DNA of 64,000 bases from the NCBI RefSeq assembly GCF_024713945.1, contig NW_027461521.1:250501-314500 (forward strand). The letters are read 5' to 3'. This document shows positions 8,470 to 17,966 of this stretch, one piece after another. How positions within the stretch are numbered: the first letter of the stretch is position 1; the number at the start of each line of letters is the position of its first letter. The notes under the pieces were generated by a model. It saw only the letters and a list, made by a program, of their open reading frames with translations, did no database searches and had not been told where the DNA came from. Both the position numbers and the translations under genes were made by a program. The stretch comes from Dermatophagoides farinae (Eukaryota > Arthropoda > Arachnida > Sarcoptiformes > Pyroglyphidae).

Positions 8470-11400
8470 TTACACGTAGCTGGTCCATCCAGCATACATC
8501 AATGCTAAATTCAAATCATCAGACGCAGCCTTCAAGAGCAATTCGACCTGCGCTTTAGGACTCAAATCTTGATAATTCCAAGGTACATTTTTATAAACAA
8601 TGTTGATGCTATTTGCTAACTTATAAGGATTCATTTTATCAGACAGATCCGTAAAGACTGCCGAATAGTTCACTCTGCCAGAAAACTTTTTCTTAATAGA
8701 ATTAATAACGGTTGTATAAACAGTTTCGCTTTTCCAATAAATTAAAGGATTGTTAATAAATGAAAAACATAACGTAATAAATTCACTAGTATTATCTCTA
8801 AAGACGTACTTGCAAAGTTTTATCATCTTATTAAATAGTATAGGCGTATGGTAAGAAACCATTGCCTGTATGTTTTGTGTGTAACGAAACGGAACTAACT
8901 CCGGAATGACCAAACTGAAACCTTTATCTAAAATGCAATCAAAGTCAACGTGAATTATAGCCCCGTCCCGTAAATCTACCAAAATATTATCGAGGTGACG
9001 GTCTCCCAGTCCAATCATAAAACCAAAAATATTCCAATGAGCAGTTGAAGAAATAAAGTTATTTTTAGCCTGAATCCAAGTCGAACTACTTAAACCAAAC
9101 AATTGATAATATTTACTATGCAATGTTGGTTTAGTAGCATTTTTAGCAATGTAATATTCTTTCAGGTATAATTCTTGTTGCCCACGTTGAATAGGTTTTC
9201 TCGGTAATTTAGTGTCATTTTGAGCTAAATCCGCTGAAATTATTTTTCTCAAAGTCAAAGTCATTGGGATCCACTCTATCAATCCGCAAACTTCCTGTAG
9301 TGCTATGACAGCGTAAGGCTTGATTGTCGATTCACCTGTGTCCAGCAATTTTTGGTTTCTCAAAGCCAAATTACTCAAGTTGTTTTTGAACTCAAAATCT
9401 ATGTACTGCTGCAGTTTATCCTTGTTTGTATTTTTCTTCGAATATTTAACCAAAGTCGAGTCAATAACTGAAACTGTATCACTGTTTATTCCGCTAGTTC
9501 TAGACGCTTCTGAGAAAGAAAAAGATAATTCATAATATTTATTGGACAAATTTCCAAACTCCATTGCGAAAACATCTTTCCGAATATCACCTTTGTTCTC
9601 GCATTTTAACAAAAAATTTCTAGCGTAACCGTCCGAGCATAAGAAACTAATCACTTTTGGTTTTTGTTTGGAAGTGTAAATTGTCATTTCATCTTGTAGC
9701 CGCGTTATATATATCAATTGTTCGGAGCTTTGTTTGTACAATTCTGGTTTTCGATATAATTTCACAGCAGGAACGAATCCTGGATTGTAACGCGCCCAGA
9801 GTCTTAAAATCGACAAATACTTCATATTTCGTTTGAGCCCGACAGAGATAAAATCAATCATGGGTTCATCAAGGTCTAATTTCAAGTTAGTTGTATCGGG
9901 GACTATCAACGATGATTTTTTATAGTCAAAATAATATAGATTAGAACATTCTTTTACTGCTGTATACTGTTTTTTAATTTGAATATTTGTATTGTTGGCT
10001 GTTTCAATCAAAATTTTAAACAGATCAGAGCTTTTTTTTATAGCGAGAAGAACTTCGGATAATTTTTGATTCAATAACTTTGTCGAATCTTCTTGGAAAT
10101 AATGGTTATAGAGCTCTGTTAAAGTAGACTTAAAAAAACGATATGCGAAATCATTAATGTCGTTTCGTAGGGAAGCTAAACAAATGTTCAGCTTTTTGGT
10201 GAACGGTGTTAAAGAAGAAAAGCTCAAGAAAGTAGTTATTATATTGATTACGAGTTTGATAATACAATTGTAAGTGTCAACGTACATAGAATTTTTCATG
10301 AATTTTAAAGATGTCAAACGCCAAACAATATACTTTGGGTACGTAATTAATATATTACCCATAAGGGGGCCGTATAAAATTATCGAAGGATTCGAGTTAT
10401 TGCAGTGTGACATGAGTAGATATACGATTTTATACCATTTATAGATTGGCACACTAATAATCAGCGAGCTATAAGTAGCTAATATATTTTCAACAAAAGC
10501 TTTTGTGTCAATATGTTTCTGCATAACGTTGTAGATAGTGTTGTTAAAATTACTAGTGTCAGAACTCTGGGTTTTTCGTGTATTGGAATCAGAAGTAATT
10601 GGAGTTTCAAGCAGGGTTAGCAAAGACACTACTTTAAGGATGCAATCCTCGTCGTAATAATTACACCCTAGCAAGATGCTAAAACCTGTTGTTAAAAAAT
10701 GATGCAATAAATTGTTGAAAGAAATGCCTGTAGTAGGAATTTGGTGATCGAAAATTGAATTTACGACTTTTGAAATTGACTGCGTCTTGATATAATGCTT
10801 TAGATTGTTTATTAAATTGGTTTCTGACGAATACAAATAATTGAGTAATGTATCGTAAGTGTAACACAGAAAATCATGTTGAATAGAATAATTGTTGGGC
10901 GTGTTTAGAATAATTCGTCGATAGCTAAAATAAGTACTGTTGAGGTGATTGTCTAACAGAATAGGCCGCGCGTCCAAATATTTTATACTAGAAAGAAGTT
11001 CTGAATAAATATTGTAGTCGGTACACTTAGTTTCGAGCGCTTCCAGACTGTCGTAACGACTAAGTACAGGTTCAACAGTCTCGTCCACGTGACTGAAATC
11101 AATAAAACCGTAATTAAATGTTTTATCTACGTCATTTACAAACTTTTCAAACTCATTTTTTGAAGCGACAATGTATAAAAGGTTTTCAAAACGCTCTTTT
11201 TTCAAGTAGATATCAACCCACGCATCAATGATTTTATGCTTCCCTTTGTATGATTCTAGAATATGGCTCTTAATATACGGAAGATTGCTAATTTTTTCGA
11301 TATAATCGTATGCGTTGCAAGTAGTTATGTTGTTGAATTTATTGTTAATATTTAAGATCAAGTAGTTTTCAATTTTTTTCTGCTTTATTTCGTCATCCTC

Positions 11401-14400
11401 CTGCAGAAAACTTAGAATTTCTTTTTCGACGAGCACATCAAATTCTTTAGTATCTATGATGTCTAAATCACTATTTATTTTTTCGTTTTTGATAAAATAC
11501 GCATGGAAGTCAAACCCAAATGTAATGAGAAAATCAATAAACAACGTATATTGATTTTTTGAAAAATACTTGAGTATTGAAAACAAGTCCAACTCGTCAA
11601 AAAAAACTCTGCACTTATCGTTATTTTTCGTTGAATGATAGTAAGCAAAAGACAAAATTCCTTCAACTATTATATTAACGAGCATTTCATATTCGGAGCA
11701 GTCTAATGAAGAACTCGAGTCAATATGCTGGCCTACGTCTTTTATAATATTTGTAAAGAGTTGCGCAACTTTTTGTAGTAAAACTTCGTGCTCAGAGATA
11801 GAAATTAACAAAGAGGCTAAAACAAGCAGCAAAATTACTGGGTACAAAAGCATACTACTGATAATGAGTTCATCAAACTCAGCAAAAATATTTATATTGT
11901 CACGATATTCTAAGTATAGCTTGATCAGCTCTTTGTAATAATTACTTATTCTGTTATCTGGCAATAAACAGCCTTTAAATGAAATATAATTTTTAAACTC
12001 CACGTCGCTTTCCAGGCACGATGATAACAAGGACAAAAATTCAGATTTTTTATCGAAATGAGAACTTATCAAGTTCTTCGCAATACTATAGACCACAGCC
12101 CCTGAAACCGAGTCATTTCTCCTCAGAATAGAGCCAATAATATGAAACAACCTATCTGTTAATTGGCTTTTAATGTGGCAATAACAGTCCAGTCTTATGT
12201 TTTGATACAAATTACTAAGTAAATTAGGCACTTTTGAATCCGGTTTTGACAAAATAGAATTTTTGACATAGTATTTTAACTCCAAGGGCAAACATTCTTT
12301 TGGCATTTTTCCAAGCTTAGACAAGCATTCGGCAGCACAAATTGTACTGAGGATCGAATAGTGATTTTTATTTTCTATTCTTCGAGATCCAAACGAAGAT
12401 TCGATTCTTAATGTTTGTAAAGTATTGTGAAAAAGAAATTTAAAGTCAAAATAGTTATCTTTGATATTTTTAATCTCAAAATATTTGAGCAACACGAACA
12501 AACCGCGATATCCTTCAATGTCCAAGCCAAAATAGTGCAGAATGGCGAAGTAGGATTTCGGATTGACATCCAATACGTTTACTTGGTAGTCTTCAAACGA
12601 AGAAATCAAAATCAACAACTCGGAAATGTAAGGTTTTAAGACGAACTGATCGTTTGTTATTACTTTATCATAAAACTGAGCGATGTGGTTATATTTGTTT
12701 TGTGCCCACTCTAGATAGTTCAGTTTGTCTTCTTCGCCTAAGTAGTTTGTACTGTAAATGAAAAAGAAGTTGCAGTCATATTTTGGTTTTAATATGTTTT
12801 CCAACAATTCTTCAAAAGCTTGTTTATTTTTACCTTGATATTTCAGCTTTTTTCTATGCAGGTCAAGATTGTACAAGGTTAATCGAGCATTTTCTTTGTT
12901 GAACAAACCGTCCAAATTGTAAAATAAATTGTATTTATACCATACAGAAATACTCAAAAAACTTTTAATGACGTATTCGTCATTTATTTCGTAACGAAAG
13001 AAAACCTTTATTACGCATTCAAAGATCGAAAGAGAAAAACGTTCAAATAAAATATTGATAACACACCTTAGCAAAAAACAATATCTCGAGTTTGAAGCAC
13101 ACTGCAGCTTACTTGGTACATTATTGTAAGTTAACCTAGCCCAATTCAATAGCGTGTAATTATCATTTAAAAAAAGTAAGTTGATAAAAATTGGAGTGAA
13201 ATGACGGTTTCCCATGATTTCAATAATATCATCATCCTTGTAGTTTAACTTAACGAATTTTGATATGTAGTCCACCGAACTTAAAAACTCCAACATTGTA
13301 ATACTAACGAAAAGTTTGTTCTGTTTGGAAAATAACAACAAGACTAAATAAAAGCTAAACACAAAATAATGTACTTCATCTTCAGAAATAAACGAGTTGT
13401 ATCGGCCCATGATGTCACAGGAAGCTAAAAAATTGAGTTTTTCCGGAATTTGATTTTCAGGTATTTTGACGTTAGCCTCACAGATGTTATCGCGACCGTG
13501 GTTGTAAATTTGCGAAAAAGGCATAGTCTCAGTAAACAAAGAATTATCTGTGAATTTAAAATTAGCATTAATCATGGTAGCTTCGCGTTTGCAAATATCA
13601 CTAATGCACATTTCAACCAATTGATGTAGTGATAACAAATGTATAGATTCCAAATTTACATTGTTTAGAATAGTGACCAACAACTCATTAAAATCAAGTT
13701 TTGGAAAATTGACAAATTCTACGTAATCTCTAATTCTTTCGAGAGAGCCGATATTCATAAAAGACGAACAAAAAATAAGCAGTTGAAAAACGATGTTGTT
13801 CAAGCTGGCATTTGTCAACTGAATCGAGTCGGTTTTTAGTTGATCCATTGACGAAAAGATCCTCGCCTGACTTGATTCGTCAAACCAATTAAATTCAACG
13901 CATTTATATCCAACAAATAAAATCCAAAATAACACATGGTACTGAAATATGTTATAGTGAGGAATCATGTTTAATGTTAAAGTATGAAGAGGTGGCATTG
14001 GAGTTTTAACAAACGTAGATTTCAACTTTTTGCAAAAGGTACTAACATATATTTTCAAAGTAGTCACGAAGTGAGATAGAACTGCACAGCTTTCAATGTC
14101 TTCGTAACATATGTCTAGAAGGGTTTGAAAAATATTCAGTAGATATAAATGATAGTTAGCTTCCATAATCTGGCAAACGTCAACTACTATCGAGCCAAAA
14201 CAAGTGGTGTTACCTGAATATGTCGAACAAGAAGAAAAAAGTTTACAAAGAGAAATCTTTCTACAGTCGAGGCCAAGCGACTTTTTTTTTTTCGTCGTTT
14301 TAGAACAAGTAAATTCAATTGAACAACAACAGACTTGGTTTTTACTAAATAATATTACAGGAAGATAGCTTAATAAGATATTTTTAAATTTGGTTTCGTC

Positions 14401-15324
14401 AGTTTCAGGCGTCAATCGTTTGAGTTTTGAAGTACCCTCTTGGAAAGCTAGATATTCGGCTTCCTGAGAACATAAAGTAGAATGAGCACAATTGATGTTT
14501 CGAAGTTTTGATGGATTACAACAATTAAGTATATTAGAAATGCTCAAGTTCACAAGATTAAGAAAACAATTTTTGGCATCGAAACTAGTCGTATTACATT
14601 TTTTGATCACGTTGCTAACTACTGCAAGACAAAAGTTCACACATCGGGTTTCCAAAAACACATGCTCAAGAGCCGTTAAATTTGAGCTGCTTTTAACAGT
14701 TAAAAGATAATTTTGTAATAGACTAAGTAAAGATTTCCAAAAAGAGTTTGCATAAAATTCTATAAACGGGTTCGTCACCAAATAGCTAGAAAGAAGACAC
14801 ATGGCATAAAGCGAGCAAAACGGTATAACGGCAATTCTAGCAATTGAAACATATTGTTTATCATCTAAATATTTAAAATCCATTGCAAAATATTTGATTA
14901 CACTATTTAGCGCTTCAGCCACGTCCGCACTATCAGCTAAAATTGTTTTTATAGCAAAATATATGTAATTTAAACAAAGTTCCAAACTGGTCAAACAGAC
15001 GGTAGAAAATTTAGTTGTCGTATCTTGAAACTCACCACAATGATTTGCTAAGTTAAGCTGCGATGTAGATAGAGCTTCTGAATCGTATTGAGACTTCCTA
15101 GTTTTGGGATATAAACTAAAACTTGAATTTTCTTCATTTACATTAACATTGATGGCAGTTGCCATGGAGACCTGCAAGCAGTATAAAGATAACGGCCCTT
15201 CACAGTTTAATTCACTGTTGTCTAAATAAATTACCGAGGAAAACGACCTTAGACACGTAAGAAATGAATTGATAATTGGAACTATTTCATAGCATTCGTC
15301 TTGCAGACTGAATATGCTCGACAT
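8470..15324 (-). CDS. ATR/Mec1-like PI3K-related checkpoint kinase
   Basis: This is a single 2284-codon exon from an ATG. The first ~1800 residues are a helical-repeat solenoid with no strong motifs. The kinase region is at the C-terminus: FLLKCENKGDIRKD (ATP-binding Lys and following loop), the PIKK catalytic loop GLGDRHLDNILVD (about 2105-2117), and VDFDC in the DFG position (about 2125). PELVPFRYTQNI and a FATC end (about 2252-2284) finishing in YAGWTSYV complete it. The HVDFxCxxxKG wording after the catalytic loop is like ATR/Mec1 rather than ATM or TOR. The kinase would act in DNA damage and replication checkpoint signalling in the nucleus. It is somewhat shorter than human ATR. Family membership is certain; the ATR assignment is probable. 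Confidence 0.88.
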   Translation of the reverse strand: MSSIFSLQDECYEIVPIINSFLTCLRSFSSVIYLDNSELNCEGPLSLYCLQVSMATAINVNVNEENSSFSLYPKTRKSQYDSEALSTSQLNLANHCGEFQDTTTKFSTVCLTSLELCLNYIYFAIKTILADSADVAEALNSVIKYFAMDFKYLDDKQYVSIARIAVIPFCSLYAMCLLSSYLVTNPFIEFYANSFWKSLLSLLQNYLLTVKSSSNLTALEHVFLETRCVNFCLAVVSNVIKKCNTTSFDAKNCFLNLVNLSISNILNCCNPSKLRNINCAHSTLCSQEAEYLAFQEGTSKLKRLTPETDETKFKNILLSYLPVILFSKNQVCCCSIEFTCSKTTKKKKSLGLDCRKISLCKLFSSCSTYSGNTTCFGSIVVDVCQIMEANYHLYLLNIFQTLLDICYEDIESCAVLSHFVTTLKIYVSTFCKKLKSTFVKTPMPPLHTLTLNMIPHYNIFQYHVLFWILFVGYKCVEFNWFDESSQARIFSSMDQLKTDSIQLTNASLNNIVFQLLIFCSSFMNIGSLERIRDYVEFVNFPKLDFNELLVTILNNVNLESIHLLSLHQLVEMCISDICKREATMINANFKFTDNSLFTETMPFSQIYNHGRDNICEANVKIPENQIPEKLNFLASCDIMGRYNSFISEDEVHYFVFSFYLVLLLFSKQNKLFVSITMLEFLSSVDYISKFVKLNYKDDDIIEIMGNRHFTPIFINLLFLNDNYTLLNWARLTYNNVPSKLQCASNSRYCFLLRCVINILFERFSLSIFECVIKVFFRYEINDEYVIKSFLSISVWYKYNLFYNLDGLFNKENARLTLYNLDLHRKKLKYQGKNKQAFEELLENILKPKYDCNFFFIYSTNYLGEEDKLNYLEWAQNKYNHIAQFYDKVITNDQFVLKPYISELLILISSFEDYQVNVLDVNPKSYFAILHYFGLDIEGYRGLFVLLKYFEIKNIKDNYFDFKFLFHNTLQTLRIESSFGSRRIENKNHYSILSTICAAECLSKLGKMPKECLPLELKYYVKNSILSKPDSKVPNLLSNLYQNIRLDCYCHIKSQLTDRLFHIIGSILRRNDSVSGAVVYSIAKNLISSHFDKKSEFLSLLSSCLESDVEFKNYISFKGCLLPDNRISNYYKELIKLYLEYRDNINIFAEFDELIISSMLLYPVILLLVLASLLISISEHEVLLQKVAQLFTNIIKDVGQHIDSSSSLDCSEYEMLVNIIVEGILSFAYYHSTKNNDKCRVFFDELDLFSILKYFSKNQYTLFIDFLITFGFDFHAYFIKNEKINSDLDIIDTKEFDVLVEKEILSFLQEDDEIKQKKIENYLILNINNKFNNITTCNAYDYIEKISNLPYIKSHILESYKGKHKIIDAWVDIYLKKERFENLLYIVASKNEFEKFVNDVDKTFNYGFIDFSHVDETVEPVLSRYDSLEALETKCTDYNIYSELLSSIKYLDARPILLDNHLNSTYFSYRRIILNTPNNYSIQHDFLCYTYDTLLNYLYSSETNLINNLKHYIKTQSISKVVNSIFDHQIPTTGISFNNLLHHFLTTGFSILLGCNYYDEDCILKVVSLLTLLETPITSDSNTRKTQSSDTSNFNNTIYNVMQKHIDTKAFVENILATYSSLIISVPIYKWYKIVYLLMSHCNNSNPSIILYGPLMGNILITYPKYIVWRLTSLKFMKNSMYVDTYNCIIKLVINIITTFLSFSSLTPFTKKLNICLASLRNDINDFAYRFFKSTLTELYNHYFQEDSTKLLNQKLSEVLLAIKKSSDLFKILIETANNTNIQIKKQYTAVKECSNLYYFDYKKSSLIVPDTTNLKLDLDEPMIDFISVGLKRNMKYLSILRLWARYNPGFVPAVKLYRKPELYKQSSEQLIYITRLQDEMTIYTSKQKPKVISFLCSDGYARNFLLKCENKGDIRKDVFAMEFGNLSNKYYELSFSFSEASRTSGINSDTVSVIDSTLVKYSKKNTNKDKLQQYIDFEFKNNLSNLALRNQKLLDTGESTIKPYAVIALQEVCGLIEWIPMTLTLRKIISADLAQNDTKLPRKPIQRGQQELYLKEYYIAKNATKPTLHSKYYQLFGLSSSTWIQAKNNFISSTAHWNIFGFMIGLGDRHLDNILVDLRDGAIIHVDFDCILDKGFSLVIPELVPFRYTQNIQAMVSYHTPILFNKMIKLCKYVFRDNTSEFITLCFSFINNPLIYWKSETVYTTVINSIKKKFSGRVNYSAVFTDLSDKMNPYKLANSINIVYKNVPWNYQDLSPKAQVELLLKAASDDLNLALMYAGWTSYV

Positions 15325-15570
15325 AGTCGTATTACTATCACATTTTTTTTCAAAGAAAGAAAATTTTGCTCCTTAAAAATGTAATTTACATTCCAGTTCA
15401 GCAAAACTAGAAAATCAATTTTTTTGTTTTTCAATAAAATAGTTAAAAGCAAAAAAAATACTACAAATTAAACTATAATTCTGCTGAGCAAAACCAGATT
15501 TCACTACTAGCAGATTTTTATATAGGTTTCTTAATATAAACACGTTTTACGATAAAAAGTCAGATTTGTT
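15325..15570. other. AT-rich intergenic spacer
   Basis: Between the ATR-like start and the next minus-strand gene there are only A/T runs and no ORF. It probably contains the ATR promoter and the 3' end signals of the upstream gene. Confidence 0.4.
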
Positions 15571-16028
15571 TTATACCTCCCATTCGTCTTCCCAGTCACT
15601 CTCTTCGTTAATATAGTTTTTGTGTTTTATCTCTACTCTAGTGGGTTTTTCAGCCTCTGAAAATTTTAACAGAATGTTTTTCATCATAGTTTCGTCGATC
15701 AGTTGACCAGTACTTATTATCTGAGAGTTACTTAAAATAAACGCTTCGATTTTTTCGTAGAAACTGGGCTTAGTCAATTTAATTAAGGAAACTAAAATAA
15801 TTAAAAAACTTAAAACTTACTTCGTTCCACTGCTTTATGGTCAAGCATTGAACATAACACTTCAAATCGTTTGTTTTTCTCCTCACTACAGCAGAGTTTC
15901 ACTTGCAGCTTTTTTCATCACAAGTACCGGATGAATAACGCTAATTCAAGGACTTACGCAATCTTTTTTTGTGCTTCTAAATTCTTTTCGCACACATTTT
16001 CTTGTTTACTAATTCTGTCTTGCATCAT
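15571..16028 (-). CDS. Small three-exon protein with acidic tail, function unknown
   Basis: Exons are 16028-15958, 15885-15821 and 15791-15571. The introns are 72 nt (15886-15957) and 29 nt (15792-15820), both with GTAAGT donors and TAG acceptors. The joined frame is open for 118 aa. The protein starts with a charged helix, has a mixed central part and ends in an acidic, Trp-containing tail (EESDWEDEWEV). The 29-nt intron is well supported because the exon 3 frame has no ATG. The first intron is longer and less certain. No family is recognised; the DWEDEWEV tail is like tails that dock onto other proteins, which is only an inference. Confidence 0.55.
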
Positions 16029-16089
16029 AGTATCTATGAAATAATTATTAATGGCGCAAGGAAATTAGAAATTATAATAATAATCGCCG

Positions 16090-16844
16090 ATGAAAAGCAA
16101 TTATCTGCGAGAAAAAATATGGGAAAATATGATAACTTCAGTTAATGACATTATTGAACGATACGAACAGAATAAGCAAATTTCTTACTATTTTTTAACT
16201 AAACTAGGTAGTACTCAAGACGAGTTTGGCAGAAATAATTCGTTGCTTGTTACACGTGGGTTGAAAAGAAAATTAATTCAATCTTTGTCGACTTTCTCAC
16301 AAATAATTATTGTCATTGGCTCTGAAGACATGAATTCGATTTTAGGAGTTGGCAGTGTCGACGATGATCTTTTGCAAAAATCTAGCAGTAAACACGAAGA
16401 GACTGATGGCAATTTGATCGCGGTTTTTTTTAAATGGATTTTATACAAAACCACAAATATGAACGATTTCCCCAAGACATGTCGAGACTCTTTAAAACAC
16501 GCTAACGAAAGCAGCCATATTATTTACCACTCTGTAGCAATAACAATATTGACGAAACTCGCATTTCACAACTCAAAAAAAGCCAAACTAAACTGGGTAG
16601 ATGACATTTACGTCGTTAATCCGGCGTTGGCTTTGTTTCCCATCGATTTGACAAAATTAGTAAGTTTTTTCAACGCGCAACTTTTTTATAGACGTACCAG
16701 GGATATTGTCAGTTGTATTCAAAAAGTCTTCTTTCAATAGATAACGCACCCAAATACATTGAAAACCAGCCAGATTGGTCTTTTCAGATCCCAAATTTGT
16801 CTGAATTTATAAACTTTCTCAAAAACAGCGTATCGAAAGATTAA
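16090..16844 (+). CDS. Unrecognised two-exon protein, 240 aa
   Basis: Exon 1 is 16090-16659 and exon 2 is 16692-16844. They are separated by a 32-nt phase 0 intron (GTAAGT...TATAG). Reading through the intron ends in a stop near 16740, whereas splicing continues into YQGYCQLYSKSLLSIDNAP and a further 30 residues before TAA. The protein looks alpha/beta: a helical N-terminus, a hydrophobic strand (QIIIVIGSED), a helical middle and a strand-rich WVDDIYVVNPALALFPIDL segment. I do not recognise the family. It is divergent from the neighbouring three-exon gene and they share the roughly 60-bp promoter between them. Confidence 0.6.
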
Positions 16845-16988
16845 AAGACGGAGCATTCTAATCTATAAAATATCGTAAAATAAAATAATTAAAGAACATA
16901 AAATTTTAAAACGTCTCAGTTCGAGTCCGCAAGCAGGCCAATGCTTATTCTCATATTTGTTAGCTAAAACTTAGCTTTTTATAATTTA
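16845..16988. other. Short promoter region before TDP2-like gene
   Basis: AT-rich except for a GC-richer patch around 16910-16945 containing TTCGAGTCC. I checked this as a tRNA T-arm but it does not pair. Confidence 0.35.
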
Positions 16989-17852
16989 ATGAAGTTTGAC
17001 TTCAAAGATGAAAATTTGGTGATGTCTGTTCTTTCATGGAACATCCAAGGTTTGAACGAAACAAATTTTCAATCTCGTATTGAGGGTATTTACTACGAAA
17101 TTTGCCAAAAAAAGCCCGATGTTTTGTTGCTACAAGAAGTTGTTTCTAAGTCCTATATGTTTTTGAAAAAAAAGCTTGGTAAAGCTTACTCTTTTTTCTT
17201 ACATGCCAATTCAGAGTCACTAAACGCGAAACAACTTGATTCTTACAGAAATAAAAGCTATTACAACGTTATTGGAGTCAGTACGTACGCTTTTACGAAC
17301 GTTAAAAGCATGCACTACTCTTTCCCTAACAGTAGTATGGGCAGACATTTTATTTGTTGTTACTTAGAATTAATTGATCAGAAAAATATGCCGCTTTTAG
17401 TATGTAGCACGCATTTAGAGAGTTTAAATCAAAATTCTCAAAAACGTATTGATCAGTTTGTAGAACTGTACAACTTTATGATTGAATTGGCGAAAAAACA
17501 TAAAGTTGACACTGCATATTTTGGAGGAGACACAAATCTTCGAGAAACTGAAGTAAACCACATAAAAAAAAACTATAATATAGAAACAAAAGATATTTAT
17601 CTTCTTCCTAATTCTAAGATAGATTGTTCCTATCAAACCTGGTTTAACGGCAACCAATCCCGGACCAAACAAAATAAAAAAAAGAAATTCAGATTTGACA
17701 GAATTTTCTTTTGGCAAAGCAAATTTTTACAAAATTCACAACAGTTTTCAGTTTCACATCATTTGGAAATGGTAGGCACGCAAAAAATACCAAATAACAA
17801 CGTTTTTCTCAGTGATCATGTCGGCTTATTAATAAAAACTTACAAAATTTAA
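16989..17852 (+). CDS. TDP2: Tyrosyl-DNA phosphodiesterase 2 (TDP2)-like
   Basis: This 287-aa protein is a complete endonuclease/exonuclease/phosphatase domain. It contains the TDP2 signature in order: SWNIQGLN (Asn18), LLLQEVV (Glu50), STHLESL, GGDTNLRETEV, FRFDRIFFW and LSDHVGLL near the end. These are the Mg-binding and catalytic residues of the family, and the GDTNLR and FDRIFF wording separates TDP2 from AP endonucleases and CCR4. The enzyme removes 5'-phosphotyrosyl adducts left by trapped topoisomerase 2. The N-terminal UBA region of animal TDP2 is missing, as in other minimal forms. An ATR-like kinase lies about 1.7 kb upstream, but there is no sign of co-regulation. Confidence 0.85.
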   Translation: MKFDFKDENLVMSVLSWNIQGLNETNFQSRIEGIYYEICQKKPDVLLLQEVVSKSYMFLKKKLGKAYSFFLHANSESLNAKQLDSYRNKSYYNVIGVSTYAFTNVKSMHYSFPNSSMGRHFICCYLELIDQKNMPLLVCSTHLESLNQNSQKRIDQFVELYNFMIELAKKHKVDTAYFGGDTNLRETEVNHIKKNYNIETKDIYLLPNSKIDCSYQTWFNGNQSRTKQNKKKKFRFDRIFFWQSKFLQNSQQFSVSHHLEMVGTQKIPNNNVFLSDHVGLLIKTYKI

Positions 17853-17966
17853 TTTTTAGTATATTTTCGTCTTTCAAAATAAAACAGCCATATTTTTATC
17901 CGAAAACTAATTATTACTCTTACTGTGTGGATAAAAATAGTTGACTTCGATGTACAAAAACTTTAA

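Noticed and set aside
16911-16945. TTCGAGTCC as a tRNA T-loop
   Set aside because: The flanking bases do not pair into a T-stem and no cloverleaf forms.
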